Program-made: the position numbers and the translations under genes
Notes under the pieces: model-generated
What the model saw: the letters and a program-made list of their open reading frames with translations, nothing else
Databases searched by the model: none
What the model was told of the DNA's origin: nothing
DNA from: Opitutaceae bacterium
GTDB lineage: Bacteria > Verrucomicrobiota > Verrucomicrobiia > Opitutales > Opitutaceae
DNA: 64,000 nucleotides
Assembly (NCBI GenBank): GCA_028284385.1
Contig: JANQRT010000060.1
Coordinates: forward strand, 186,001-250,000
Reading direction: 5' to 3'
In this document: positions 42,977 through 51,801 of the stretch, in pieces
How the letters are laid out: each line of letters opens with the position of its first letter
Position numbering within the stretch: position 1 is the stretch's first letter

Positions 42977-43185
42977 AATGTATCCATAAACTTGATATAT
43001 AAATATTTCGAGAGGAAAGACGAGTTTCAAGCTCTTCTCTTCGCTGATGGCCGGATCCGTAGGCGAAAGCCAAAAGGAGAATCGCGTTTTGGAGGATGCG
43101 CTTTTCCAAGTAATAGTATTATAGATACACTAGCCGACGTGTCGATAGTCATTTCCCATGCAACTCTATATTATTTTCCGCAGAA

Positions 43186-43201
43186 CAGGGTTACGATAAT
43201 C
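43186..43201. promoter_or_regulatory. Candidate LacI-family operator, copy 2
   Basis: CAGGGTTACGATAATC, a 16-bp exact copy of 40100-40115, within the 409-bp gap between the sulfatase and the TonB receptor gene and 184 bp upstream of the receptor ATG. No gene is evident in the rest of that gap. It ties the receptor to the LacI-type regulator by inference. Confidence 0.55.
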
Positions 43202-43385
43202 TAATGGGCTAATAGACTTTATCGCCGGGTTTATGGTATCCCTTTAATATTCTCATATACTACAACCCCTTGCCTCTCAAAAACGCCTTCTTAGCCCTAA
43301 TCATGGGATGATCCCTCCATTGTTTATGGTCCATCTCAAATAGCTAGTGCTGGAGCATGCAAATCAACTAACACACTACAAAGCA

Positions 43386-46300
43386 ATGAACAGAACAACC
43401 GCCATTAAGTTTATAAGATACCTGGGAGTGATTGCTCTTCCCGCGCTCCTATCGTCTATGCTTCTTTACGGGCAGGACGATCCGAATGAGGATGATGTCT
43501 TTGAATTGTCCCCCTTTTTAGTCGACGCCTCGCAAGACGAAGGCTATGGCGCCACCGAAACGCTTGCTGGAACGCGTCTTAAAACGAATCTTCGCGACTT
43601 GGGAGCGTCCATCTCCCTTTTTACCGAGGAAATGATGAACGATATCGCCGCGACCAACCTGCAGGAACTTTTGCCATATGTTGGCAATGCGGAAGTTGGG
43701 GGCATGTTTGGAAACTTCACCTCGGAGCGGTCAGTCAATATGTTTGGCCAAGGCACCCCGACCACCCTCGCTCGACAACGACCTCAAGGAGCTACGCGCG
43801 TTCGAGGACTCTCTAGCGCGGATCTTACGCGCAATTACAATTTGACGGATGTTCCATTGGATGGATACATTATTGATCGCATGGCTGTCCAACGGGGAGC
43901 GAATGCTATGCTGTTTGGTCTGGGTAGTCCGGCCGGATTGATTAACGGCCAGCTTATTCAACCTCGCTTTGCGGACACCAATAAGATCGAACTGCGAACC
44001 GACGACTATGGAACGATTCGCGCCGTGCTGGATGTGAACCGCGTCTTGCAAGACGACAAGCTAGCCGTTCGCATTGCGGCCCTGTACGAAGATCAGGAAT
44101 TCGCCCAAGAGCCAACTTTCGAAGAGGATCGCCGTATTTTCGCGGCCATTACCTATAAGCCTTTTGAAAACACGACGATAAAAGCGAACGTCGAAGCTGG
44201 CGAAATCACTTCGAGTCGGCCGGATACTGTAAGCCCTATCAATGGCATAAGCGAGCAATGGTTCAATCTCGGTATGCCACTGGCTACTGCTGAGATCTAT
44301 GCGACGGGCGACCAGGTATGGCCCCTCGGCAATGGTCCTTTCCTGGGCAATGCTGGCAGTGGAATCATGAATGTCTGGCCGGGTACAGGCGTCACGGAAC
44401 CTAACACCCAGTTTGGAGGCGTGGGTCAGAAGAGACGACGAACTGCCAGCGTTATCGACGACCTCGCTAACGATCCCGTTGGACAATGGCGCTTTCTGGC
44501 TTCTCCAACCTATCGTGGCCAAAACCTGTCTGGCGGATCAGCCAGAAACGATCCGGCCGGTATTCACGAGCGAAGCCAGGAGCAGGGTTTTCTCGACTTG
44601 AACAACTTCAATTTCGAGAAGATCAAGCTTATGGCTGCCGAGCTCGTAAACGAGGATTTCTCGGCCTACGATGTTACGCTAGAGCAGCTGTTTCTGAGAG
44701 AATCCGTGAATCAAAACGCCGGTATCGAGCTCACGTATCATAAGGAAAACTACGATGACCAGCTATTCGACGGCCAATGGGACGGCATCAGCAGCGGCAT
44801 TTGGATCGATGTTAATCCCTACCTTGCGGACGGTTCGCCCAATCCCAATATGGGGCGGCCTTTCACCTTCAACGTCAATCCGCAGGAGCAGCTTGATTTA
44901 TTCCGGCAGGAAACATTGAGAGCGATTGGCTTTTATGAAGTCGACTTTGCCAGTGGCGACTCAGCTAATTGGTTGGGTAAGCATACCATTACGGCTCTGA
45001 TTAGCGAACAAGACTCTTACAGCTATCATCATGAGGCGCCTTTCAATCTGTCTCCGGCCACGAGAAATGCCGATGAAGCCAGAGCCTTCGTTCAGAACGT
45101 CGGCCATATTGGCAGTTTCAATCCGCATCCCGCCAACCTGTCTTATATTGGGCCCTCGGTTTTAGGAGCGAGCAGCTACGATCAGATTAGGATTACTGGC
45201 CATTCCAATTCCACTATATCTCAAGAAGGCGATACGTATACCTTCCGTATTTGGGATCAGGATACCCAACAGTTTCGAGATGTCGCAGGCAATGTAATTG
45301 GTCCAGGCCGCCCTCGGAAGGCTAATGTGTCCCTGAATGAGGTTCAGTCGCTGGCGACTATTCTTCATAGCCATTGGCTAGGCGGCAACTTGGTCACCAC
45401 GCTCGGTTGGCGTGAAGACGAAGTGGATCTCAATGCCTACATAACCCAACGCGATGAATTCAATCTTGTGGCAATTGGCTCGACCGACACCTTGACTCCG
45501 GTGGGAACTCAAAAGGAAGACATCTTCTCCTTTGGAGCGGTGTTTCATTGGCCGGAAAACTGGATAGCCTTGCCCGAGGGCATGGACTTAAGTTTCCACT
45601 ACAGCGATTCTGAGAACTTCGCTCCCGAAGCTGGCCGGACCGATGCTGCGGGCTTGCCTTTGGCGGCTCCTGGCGGGGAAACCAAGGAGTACGGATTCAG
45701 TGTCGCTTTCCTGGATCGAAAGGTGAATCTGAAGCTGAACTGGTACGAAACAGCTTTGACCAATGCTTCCGTCAATACGGCGATTGGAAACAACGAAGCT
45801 ATAGGCGAGCAGATGCTATTCAGCATCGCTTCCAGCTATCTCGGCGCCGCTGAAGAGCAGGATATCCTTGGCAACGTTTCGCTCTCCAATGACATGGTGG
45901 GAATTGCCGAGCAGTTCATCAATATCGCTCCGTCTTCTTTAGCGGATGTTTATGGATTTAGTAGAACGGGTCCGTTTTCCATCAACTTTTCGGATCCGGC
46001 AAACTCTAACCAGACAGCGGACGTTGCTAGCGAGGGATTCGAGTTGGAATTATTCGCGCAGCCGAGCGAGGGCTGGAACGTCGGTTTCAACCTTTCAAGG
46101 CAGGATGTGAAGCAAACCAATGTGGCTCGACGTTTTGTCGCCCTTTTCGAACAACTGACTCCGCAGTGGCAGCCTTTATTCGATCTACCTGCCAATGGGG
46201 GAGCCTACGCGGACTTTATCCTCAATGGGATTACGGGCTTCACCACCCTGAAAGACCGATGGGATGAACGCGCTAGCCTTATTGAGCAGGTCCGCCGCTC

Positions 46301-46724
46301 CGAAGGCTTATCTAACGACGAGATTCGCGAATGGCGCTGGAATCTGTTCACCAACTACCAATTTGCCGATGATAGCAAATTCAGTGGTTGGGGCATTGGT
46401 GGCGCTTTGCGGTGGCAAGACGACGTGGTTATCGGATACCAGTCCGATGTATTCACCAACGCTTTAGGCGAAAGCATTCGCACGGCTGACCTGAATCAGC
46501 CTATCATGGGACCAAGCACGCTCCAGGGGGATGTTTGGTTCAGCTATCGCCCTAAGCTATTCGAAAACGTGGATTGGAAACTGCAGCTGAATATCCGTAA
46601 CGCCCTTCGCGACGAGACTCTCATTCCGATTAAAGGTCAGCCAGACAGTCCCTATACGGATATAGCTCAGGTTCGAGTAACCCAGCCTGAAACCTTTATC
46701 CTCTCATCGATATTCGAGTTTTAA
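43386..46724 (+). CDS. TonB-dependent outer-membrane receptor
   Basis: 1112 residues. A signal sequence (about 1-30, LPALLSSMLLYGQ) precedes the mature ELSPFLVDASQDEGYGATET, typical of Opitutia TonB receptors. The plug domain runs to about 180 (GASISLFTEEMMNDI; RGANAMLFGLGSPAGLIN), then a beta-barrel of many amphipathic strands to the terminal QPETFILSSIFEF ending in aromatic Phe. ATG 43386 is preferred over an upstream start because it opens directly into the signal peptide. It imports large ligands using the TonB proton-motive link. In this locus the ligand is likely an oligosaccharide or uronide (inference). Confidence 0.9.
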   Translation: MNRTTAIKFIRYLGVIALPALLSSMLLYGQDDPNEDDVFELSPFLVDASQDEGYGATETLAGTRLKTNLRDLGASISLFTEEMMNDIAATNLQELLPYVGNAEVGGMFGNFTSERSVNMFGQGTPTTLARQRPQGATRVRGLSSADLTRNYNLTDVPLDGYIIDRMAVQRGANAMLFGLGSPAGLINGQLIQPRFADTNKIELRTDDYGTIRAVLDVNRVLQDDKLAVRIAALYEDQEFAQEPTFEEDRRIFAAITYKPFENTTIKANVEAGEITSSRPDTVSPINGISEQWFNLGMPLATAEIYATGDQVWPLGNGPFLGNAGSGIMNVWPGTGVTEPNTQFGGVGQKRRRTASVIDDLANDPVGQWRFLASPTYRGQNLSGGSARNDPAGIHERSQEQGFLDLNNFNFEKIKLMAAELVNEDFSAYDVTLEQLFLRESVNQNAGIELTYHKENYDDQLFDGQWDGISSGIWIDVNPYLADGSPNPNMGRPFTFNVNPQEQLDLFRQETLRAIGFYEVDFASGDSANWLGKHTITALISEQDSYSYHHEAPFNLSPATRNADEARAFVQNVGHIGSFNPHPANLSYIGPSVLGASSYDQIRITGHSNSTISQEGDTYTFRIWDQDTQQFRDVAGNVIGPGRPRKANVSLNEVQSLATILHSHWLGGNLVTTLGWREDEVDLNAYITQRDEFNLVAIGSTDTLTPVGTQKEDIFSFGAVFHWPENWIALPEGMDLSFHYSDSENFAPEAGRTDAAGLPLAAPGGETKEYGFSVAFLDRKVNLKLNWYETALTNASVNTAIGNNEAIGEQMLFSIASSYLGAAEEQDILGNVSLSNDMVGIAEQFINIAPSSLADVYGFSRTGPFSINFSDPANSNQTADVASEGFELELFAQPSEGWNVGFNLSRQDVKQTNVARRFVALFEQLTPQWQPLFDLPANGGAYADFILNGITGFTTLKDRWDERASLIEQVRRSEGLSNDEIREWRWNLFTNYQFADDSKFSGWGIGGALRWQDDVVIGYQSDVFTNALGESIRTADLNQPIMGPSTLQGDVWFSYRPKLFENVDWKLQLNIRNALRDETLIPIKGQPDSPYTDIAQVRVTQPETFILSSIFEF

Positions 46725-46851
46725 TATGAGGTTTGTTTGGAAGGCTGAGAATTATTGGCAATTCGAATAGGCTGGATCTTCGCGGATCGTCTCAATCTCT
46801 AGTTCCACAGGTTGTCGCAACATCACTCTATCGTATCAGGAAATTCGCTAC

Positions 46852-46884
46852 GATATCCATATTCGCGCCGCGGATATGGATATC
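46852..46884. other. Perfect inverted repeat between the TonB receptor and transporter genes
   Basis: GATATCCATAT (46852-46862) and ATATGGATATC (46874-46884) form a perfect 11-bp stem with an 11-base GC-rich loop. No T-run follows on either strand, so this is not a standard intrinsic terminator. It could be an operator or an mRNA-end hairpin. Confidence 0.45.
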
Positions 46885-47000
46885 AATAGCCTTCCATCGA
46901 TTCGGAATGAGGATCGATCTTTAGCCGAATTGAATATCACTTATTTAGTCTATACTTGTGTTTTACGCTCTGTTGACGCAACGATAGACACAAGCGGCTT

Positions 47001-48467
47001 ATGAATCCCGATCCTCAGGAACTGTTTCGCGAGCCTCCTGATTCGATACGGAATTTTCGATTCAAGAACGCCCTGAGCTATTTGGGCCCGGGCGCCTTAA
47101 TCGCTTCAGTAACGATTGGGAGCGGAGAACTGGTGATGGCTTCAAGGAGCGGGGCTATTTTTGGATACGCGATGCTGTGGTGTTTCGTGTATTCAGGGGT
47201 TTTTAAGGCGGTTCAGGTATATGCTTCCAATCGACATATCACGCTGACGGGAGAGCATCCGATCGTGAGCTGGCGTACGCTTCCTGGACCGCCTCTCTGG
47301 TTCCCTATCATGATAGCGGCGCCTACCTTGCTTTTGATCCCCATCGTTTTTTCCGCTTTGCCAGAGATGTTGGGCACCTTCATTCATCGTTTATCGGGTC
47401 TGTCCAGTTCTGGACCGCATGTACTGATTTATGGATACGAGGAATTATGGCTAAACATCTGGGGAAGTCTGACTTTGGTGGCCTGCCTGGCTTTGGCCAT
47501 ATGGGCTTCGTTCGATTGGGTGGAACGGATTTCAACGATCATGCTGGGAATGATGGTATTCTGTATTGTCGTTTCGGTTTTCACGCTGGGCTTCGATCTT
47601 ATGGAAATCGTTAAGGGCATGGCCCTGCCGCGAATTCCCGATTACGAGGCATGGATTACCAGCGACCCAAAGTACCAGTCGATTGCTCAGCGGAGTCCGT
47701 GGCTGGAAGTTTCGATTTATTTGGCGGCCGTCGGGGGTGGAACGACGAGCTATTTGGGCTATGTCGATACGATACGAGAGAAGGGGTGGGGGTTGGCCGA
47801 TCGTAAAGGCATCAGCAAAGAGACGCTGGAAGCCGCGATTGAAAATCCGATACAGCTTGAAAGAGCCAGGCTTTGGACGCGAGCTCCTCTGTTGGATGCC
47901 GGCATCTCCTTTTTCTTCGTCATCTTGGTGACGCTTCTTTTCGCTATATTGGGAACCGTGGTGCTTCATCCGGAACGTTTGATTCCTGATGGCAGCGAAT
48001 TATTGAATCTGCAAGAACGCTATCTGACGCTGCTTCATCCTAGCTTGTCGATTTTATATCGCTTCAGCGTGTTCCTGGCATTTATCGGGACTCTATTCGG
48101 AGCCTTTGTTCTCTATCGTTACACAATCGCGGCAGGCTTGGCTGGAATATTTGGAAACAGGGCGCCTTCGGCGACTGCTCCGGGATTGCGGAAGTGGGTC
48201 TACGCTTACTGTTTTATTGGCGGAATCGTATTGATTTGGCTCCCCGTCGGAATAACGGGCAGTATTGTTGATAGACTTACATTTGCCGGCCTATTCTCCG
48301 GAGCGAGTGGTTGCGGCATTTGGTGTTTCGCCATGCTTTGGTCCGACCACTATCGAGTGCCCAAGGCTCTGCAAATGGGTCTTGCGCTAAGACTCGCTTT
48401 GGTCGTATCTGGATTTGTCTTACTAGGATTAGGTATTCGAGCGATAATCGCTTTTTTCAGTCAATAG
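47001..48467 (+). CDS. Nramp-fold transporter lacking the metal-binding motifs
   Basis: 488 residues with about 11 TM helices. TM1 aligns with Nramp: LGPGALIASVTIGSGELVMA matches 'GPG..vAvgyiDPGN.at', but DPGN is replaced by GSGE. The TM6 region (VGGGTTSYLGYVDTIREKG) lacks the MPH/metal Met-Ala motif. The fold (LeuT-like) is therefore supported while Mn/Fe transport is not. It sits in a sulfatase/uronate locus, so a different ion or a small organic solute is possible. Annotators will likely call it Nramp by homology; substrate is unknown. Confidence 0.65.
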   Translation: MNPDPQELFREPPDSIRNFRFKNALSYLGPGALIASVTIGSGELVMASRSGAIFGYAMLWCFVYSGVFKAVQVYASNRHITLTGEHPIVSWRTLPGPPLWFPIMIAAPTLLLIPIVFSALPEMLGTFIHRLSGLSSSGPHVLIYGYEELWLNIWGSLTLVACLALAIWASFDWVERISTIMLGMMVFCIVVSVFTLGFDLMEIVKGMALPRIPDYEAWITSDPKYQSIAQRSPWLEVSIYLAAVGGGTTSYLGYVDTIREKGWGLADRKGISKETLEAAIENPIQLERARLWTRAPLLDAGISFFFVILVTLLFAILGTVVLHPERLIPDGSELLNLQERYLTLLHPSLSILYRFSVFLAFIGTLFGAFVLYRYTIAAGLAGIFGNRAPSATAPGLRKWVYAYCFIGGIVLIWLPVGITGSIVDRLTFAGLFSGASGCGIWCFAMLWSDHYRVPKALQMGLALRLALVVSGFVLLGLGIRAIIAFFSQ

Positions 48468-48558
48468 CAGTTAGATAAAGCGCTAGCCGCGATTTGATCG
48501 AATCGGTTTGGAGATAGGATATAATACCTTTCGGAATATGAAGTAAACGGGGAAGCGG

Positions 48559-50064
48559 CTAGGGGCGTGGCAAGCCCATGCGTTCGAACTGCTCGTCAGG
48601 AGCGTCGCACTCCTTCATGAGCTCGATCAGCTGCGCCGTTAGACGGTTTTCGACGTCTTTGTTCTTGATCGGGGCTATCTGCTTGGGATCCGCTTCGAGG
48701 TCATATAGAGCGGTGTCTCTTTGCATGGGCACTTTCTCATTGCCTGGCATGCTTCCCACCGAAGGGATCTTAAGCGTCTGACACCCCTTGGTGAAAGATC
48801 TTGATTCAGCCAGCCCGACTGCGCGTCGAAGCTCCTCAGGGCTAAATACATTGCGCATATGGCTCGGACTGAGGGTGTATTCAAAAAGTGGTTGATTGCT
48901 CTCATCTTTTGGGCCGCGCATATATACATAGCGACCATCGGTGATGTTCACCTGGTGACCGTGCATGCCGAAAATAGCGGCATTGCGGACCTCCGCGTCA
49001 TCCTTAATGACGGGAGCGAGGTTTCTGCCCAGCATGTCCTTGGCGGGCTGCATTCCGAAAAAATCAAGCAAGGTGGGCCCCAGGTCGATGGAAGGCTGGA
49101 CGAGAGACTGCCTTCGCTCTCCACGAATACAACTGCGCGGATCCCAGATGAAGAAGGGCGTTCTGGCTATCTCCTCGTAAAAGGGACACCAGCACTTTCC
49201 AGTAGAGTCGTGCTCGCCGAGAAGGAATCCATGATCCGTCCAAACGATGAGAAGCGTGTCATCCCATAGGTCATGCTTGTCCATGGCGTCGAGAACTTCG
49301 CCTAGCTTGGCGTCGCACATGCTGATGAGAGCAGCATTTTCGTGAACCAGGTGCTCGATTTCCTCGCGCGTATTTTCTACCGATTTGTACAGAGGCCAAT
49401 CGAAATGAGATCCCTTATAATTGTCGTAGTGATCTGGATACAGGTCTTTGTATTTCTGGTAGCTGAAATAGGGTTCGTGAGGATCGAATGTCTCTATTTG
49501 CAAAAACCAATTGTCGGCCTCCACATTGCGTTCGATGAAATCGAGCCCCGCGCGGAAGGTTTGGCTTTGCATGTGCTGCTCCTCGTCTTGCATCGCCGAA
49601 CGGTTTTTCATATCCTGGATTGGATAGAAATCGTCTTTAGCATGTCGGCCGGTCGCGTTTCCCGGTATTGGAATTGGCTCGACCTGGCCAATCCAAGGAT
49701 CGCCTTCCTGTCCTCGGAAGAATTCCCAAGTCGTGTACTTGGTATGATAGTTGGTTCCGCCTTCTTCGAAGTAGTGATAATGATCGGTGGCCAAGTGAGT
49801 ATGGACTCTCGCTTTTTTCAGGATTTCAGGAACTGAATCGTCAAACGGTTCTAGAGGTCCCCACGAGCGATGAAGGAAGCCCGGTCTGCCAGTATGCATA
49901 TCGCGCCGGGCGGGCATGCATGGCATGGAGCAAACGTAAGAGGTGTCGAAAGTCACAGCCCTTTCGGCGAGGCGCTGAAAATTGGGAGCCCGCACCCAGT
50001 CGCATCCATATGGAGGCAGCATATGCCTGTTTAGCGAATCGAACATGACCATAATGGCTTTCAT
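48559..50064 (-). CDS. Type I sulfatase (formylglycine-dependent), second paralogue
   Basis: 501 residues. IMVMFDSLNRHMLPPYG is the N-terminal metal-binding segment, and CMPAR at 49-53 is a perfect C-x-P-x-R maturation motif. IVWTDHGFLLGEHD holds the second metal pair. ATG 50064 starts straight into the core strand; the frame is open a little upstream with a TTG. No signal peptide, so it is probably cytosolic like the sulfatase at 41444. It is 49 bp downstream of the enolase-superfamily gene on the same strand, giving a two-gene operon. Confidence 0.85.
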   Translation of the reverse strand: MKAIMVMFDSLNRHMLPPYGCDWVRAPNFQRLAERAVTFDTSYVCSMPCMPARRDMHTGRPGFLHRSWGPLEPFDDSVPEILKKARVHTHLATDHYHYFEEGGTNYHTKYTTWEFFRGQEGDPWIGQVEPIPIPGNATGRHAKDDFYPIQDMKNRSAMQDEEQHMQSQTFRAGLDFIERNVEADNWFLQIETFDPHEPYFSYQKYKDLYPDHYDNYKGSHFDWPLYKSVENTREEIEHLVHENAALISMCDAKLGEVLDAMDKHDLWDDTLLIVWTDHGFLLGEHDSTGKCWCPFYEEIARTPFFIWDPRSCIRGERRQSLVQPSIDLGPTLLDFFGMQPAKDMLGRNLAPVIKDDAEVRNAAIFGMHGHQVNITDGRYVYMRGPKDESNQPLFEYTLSPSHMRNVFSPEELRRAVGLAESRSFTKGCQTLKIPSVGSMPGNEKVPMQRDTALYDLEADPKQIAPIKNKDVENRLTAQLIELMKECDAPDEQFERMGLPRP

Positions 50065-50113
50065 GGATACAAAAATGATCGGCTGGCTAGGTTGCGACAA
50101 GCCTTAGAGAGCC

Positions 50114-51376
50114 CTATTTATGGAAACGTTTCGCAGAGCGCAGAAAACCGTCGCCCTCGATTTTCTCCCAGTTGATGGAAAAAGCCATTCCAATGCTTTC
50201 GGGTATATGAAACCTTCCATTCTCGATTGTCGCAAACTGTTTCAAGTAAGGCTCGGCGCAAGACATGACCGGGGCGAGAAACTCCACGATGTCCGAGTCC
50301 CTTCCTGCGGAAATGAATTCCGCGCTAAGCCACGAGTAGCCGCCTGAGGAGAATTGAAGTTCGTTCTTCGCAGCGGCGCCTTGCACGGCTTGATATTCAG
50401 CGATTCCGGCGAACTTCATGGGTATCGGCTGAAAATGACGTACGCCCATGTTGAGCAAATTCTTGAAGCTGCGTGAACAAAACTCCGACTCGCCGTACGA
50501 AATGGCAATGGAGGACTGCATGCAAACCTCATGAATGTGAGTCAAGTCGGAGGTGTGAACGGGTTCCTCGATCCAAAGAACGTCGTATATGGCTGCTTCG
50601 TTGGCGAACCTTGTCGCGCCATCGACGCTCAGGGCCTGGTTGAAATCGATGGCCAACTCGAAATCGTAGCCAAGATTTTCGCGAATCGCCTTCACTCGTT
50701 CGAGCGCCTTGTCCACTCCGGCTTCACCTCGGTCTCCAGCCTTTACTTTGATGATCGTGTGACCAGATTCTAAATACGAATTTAGCTCTTCGATCAGCTC
50801 TGCGTCGGAAAGATGGACGCTTCCTCCGCTCATGTAGCATTTACTCCAATTTCGCGTCGCGCCCAGGAATGCGCTCAAGCTAGTGTTCGCTCGTTTCGCG
50901 GCTATGTCATGCAGAGCAATATCGATAGCTCCGATCAGCCCTACGGCTGGGCTGCGAAATCCGAAGTTCCTTATCGACCAATAGAGAGTGTCATAAAGTT
51001 CCGTGTAAGTCGCCTTTCGATTGAGGAGGATCGGGACGATGATCTTTTCCATAATGTCAGGATGCAATGCAGAATCCATAGGGGACTCTCCGGTCATCCC
51101 TTCCGAATCCACAAGCGTGATCGATTTAATCGCGTAGCCTTCGAAAGGCCCCGCGGTCGCATCGTAAAAGGCTCTTTGGTTGGGTATGGGATCGGACTCT
51201 CTGACGACGATCTCGGAGATATCAATGGTTTCGGCCGATAATCCTTCTATAGCTATCGCGTCTTTCACAATTGCTTGAAATTCAATATGATCGAATGTGC
51301 TCTTAAGATGAAAATGCTCTAGGTCGCGCGTTCCTAGCGAGAGCCCTTCGAGGTTACCGTAACCCGAGCTTGGCAT
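50114..51376 (-). CDS. Enolase-superfamily sugar-acid dehydratase-like protein
   Basis: 420 residues of the mandelate-racemase/muconate-lactonising-enzyme family. IIKVKAGD carries the KxK catalytic pair. Metal ligands are Asp in LAIDFNQ, Glu in WIEEP and Glu in YGESE. The later region FQPIPMKFAGIAE fits the 'd..r.GGit' strand, altered. Such enzymes dehydrate or epimerise sugar acids (galactonate, fuconate, gluconate types); the exact substrate is not readable. It lies upstream of the sulfatase in the same operon and divergent from the tagaturonate epimerase, so a sugar-acid step in the same pathway is likely. Confidence 0.75.
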   Translation of the reverse strand: MPSSGYGNLEGLSLGTRDLEHFHLKSTFDHIEFQAIVKDAIAIEGLSAETIDISEIVVRESDPIPNQRAFYDATAGPFEGYAIKSITLVDSEGMTGESPMDSALHPDIMEKIIVPILLNRKATYTELYDTLYWSIRNFGFRSPAVGLIGAIDIALHDIAAKRANTSLSAFLGATRNWSKCYMSGGSVHLSDAELIEELNSYLESGHTIIKVKAGDRGEAGVDKALERVKAIRENLGYDFELAIDFNQALSVDGATRFANEAAIYDVLWIEEPVHTSDLTHIHEVCMQSSIAISYGESEFCSRSFKNLLNMGVRHFQPIPMKFAGIAEYQAVQGAAAKNELQFSSGGYSWLSAEFISAGRDSDIVEFLAPVMSCAEPYLKQFATIENGRFHIPESIGMAFSINWEKIEGDGFLRSAKRFHK

Positions 51377-51801
51377 GGTCCGAATGCGATCGCGTCATGA
51401 GAATTTTTGCCATTCCCCAGTTGAAGGACCGCTTTTCGGAATCTTTAGCATTGAATTTGATTGGACCTGCCTATTCTCGCTTTGGTATCCATAATTTTGT
51501 TACTTTTCGCCTAGTTGAGGGAAGATTGATTTGGACGATGCGAATATCGCTAACAGCGAATCGCTCCGCAGCCCTTCAATGATATCGGACTTGTCAGTTG
51601 AGCGGCTTTTGGGCGATCGATTTCCGTAATAAGAAAGGTGGATGGAGAATCTGGCCTAACCTCGCCTCTCAAGCTCACCTTGATCAATGATCGCATCTTA
51701 AGTGGGAACACCTCCGTAGTGTCCCTGCAGGCTGTAAATACGCTCGCCTTGTCCAATCGAGTCTCTAGAAATTTTCGTTCTCGATTGTACATGTTTCCTT
51801 T
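51377..51801. other. Divergent intergenic region
   Basis: 425 bp between the divergent dehydratase and epimerase genes, holding both promoters. A 90-residue minus-strand frame is open here, but it runs into the epimerase start and has no recognisable motif. No copy of the TTACGATAA core was seen. Confidence 0.4.
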
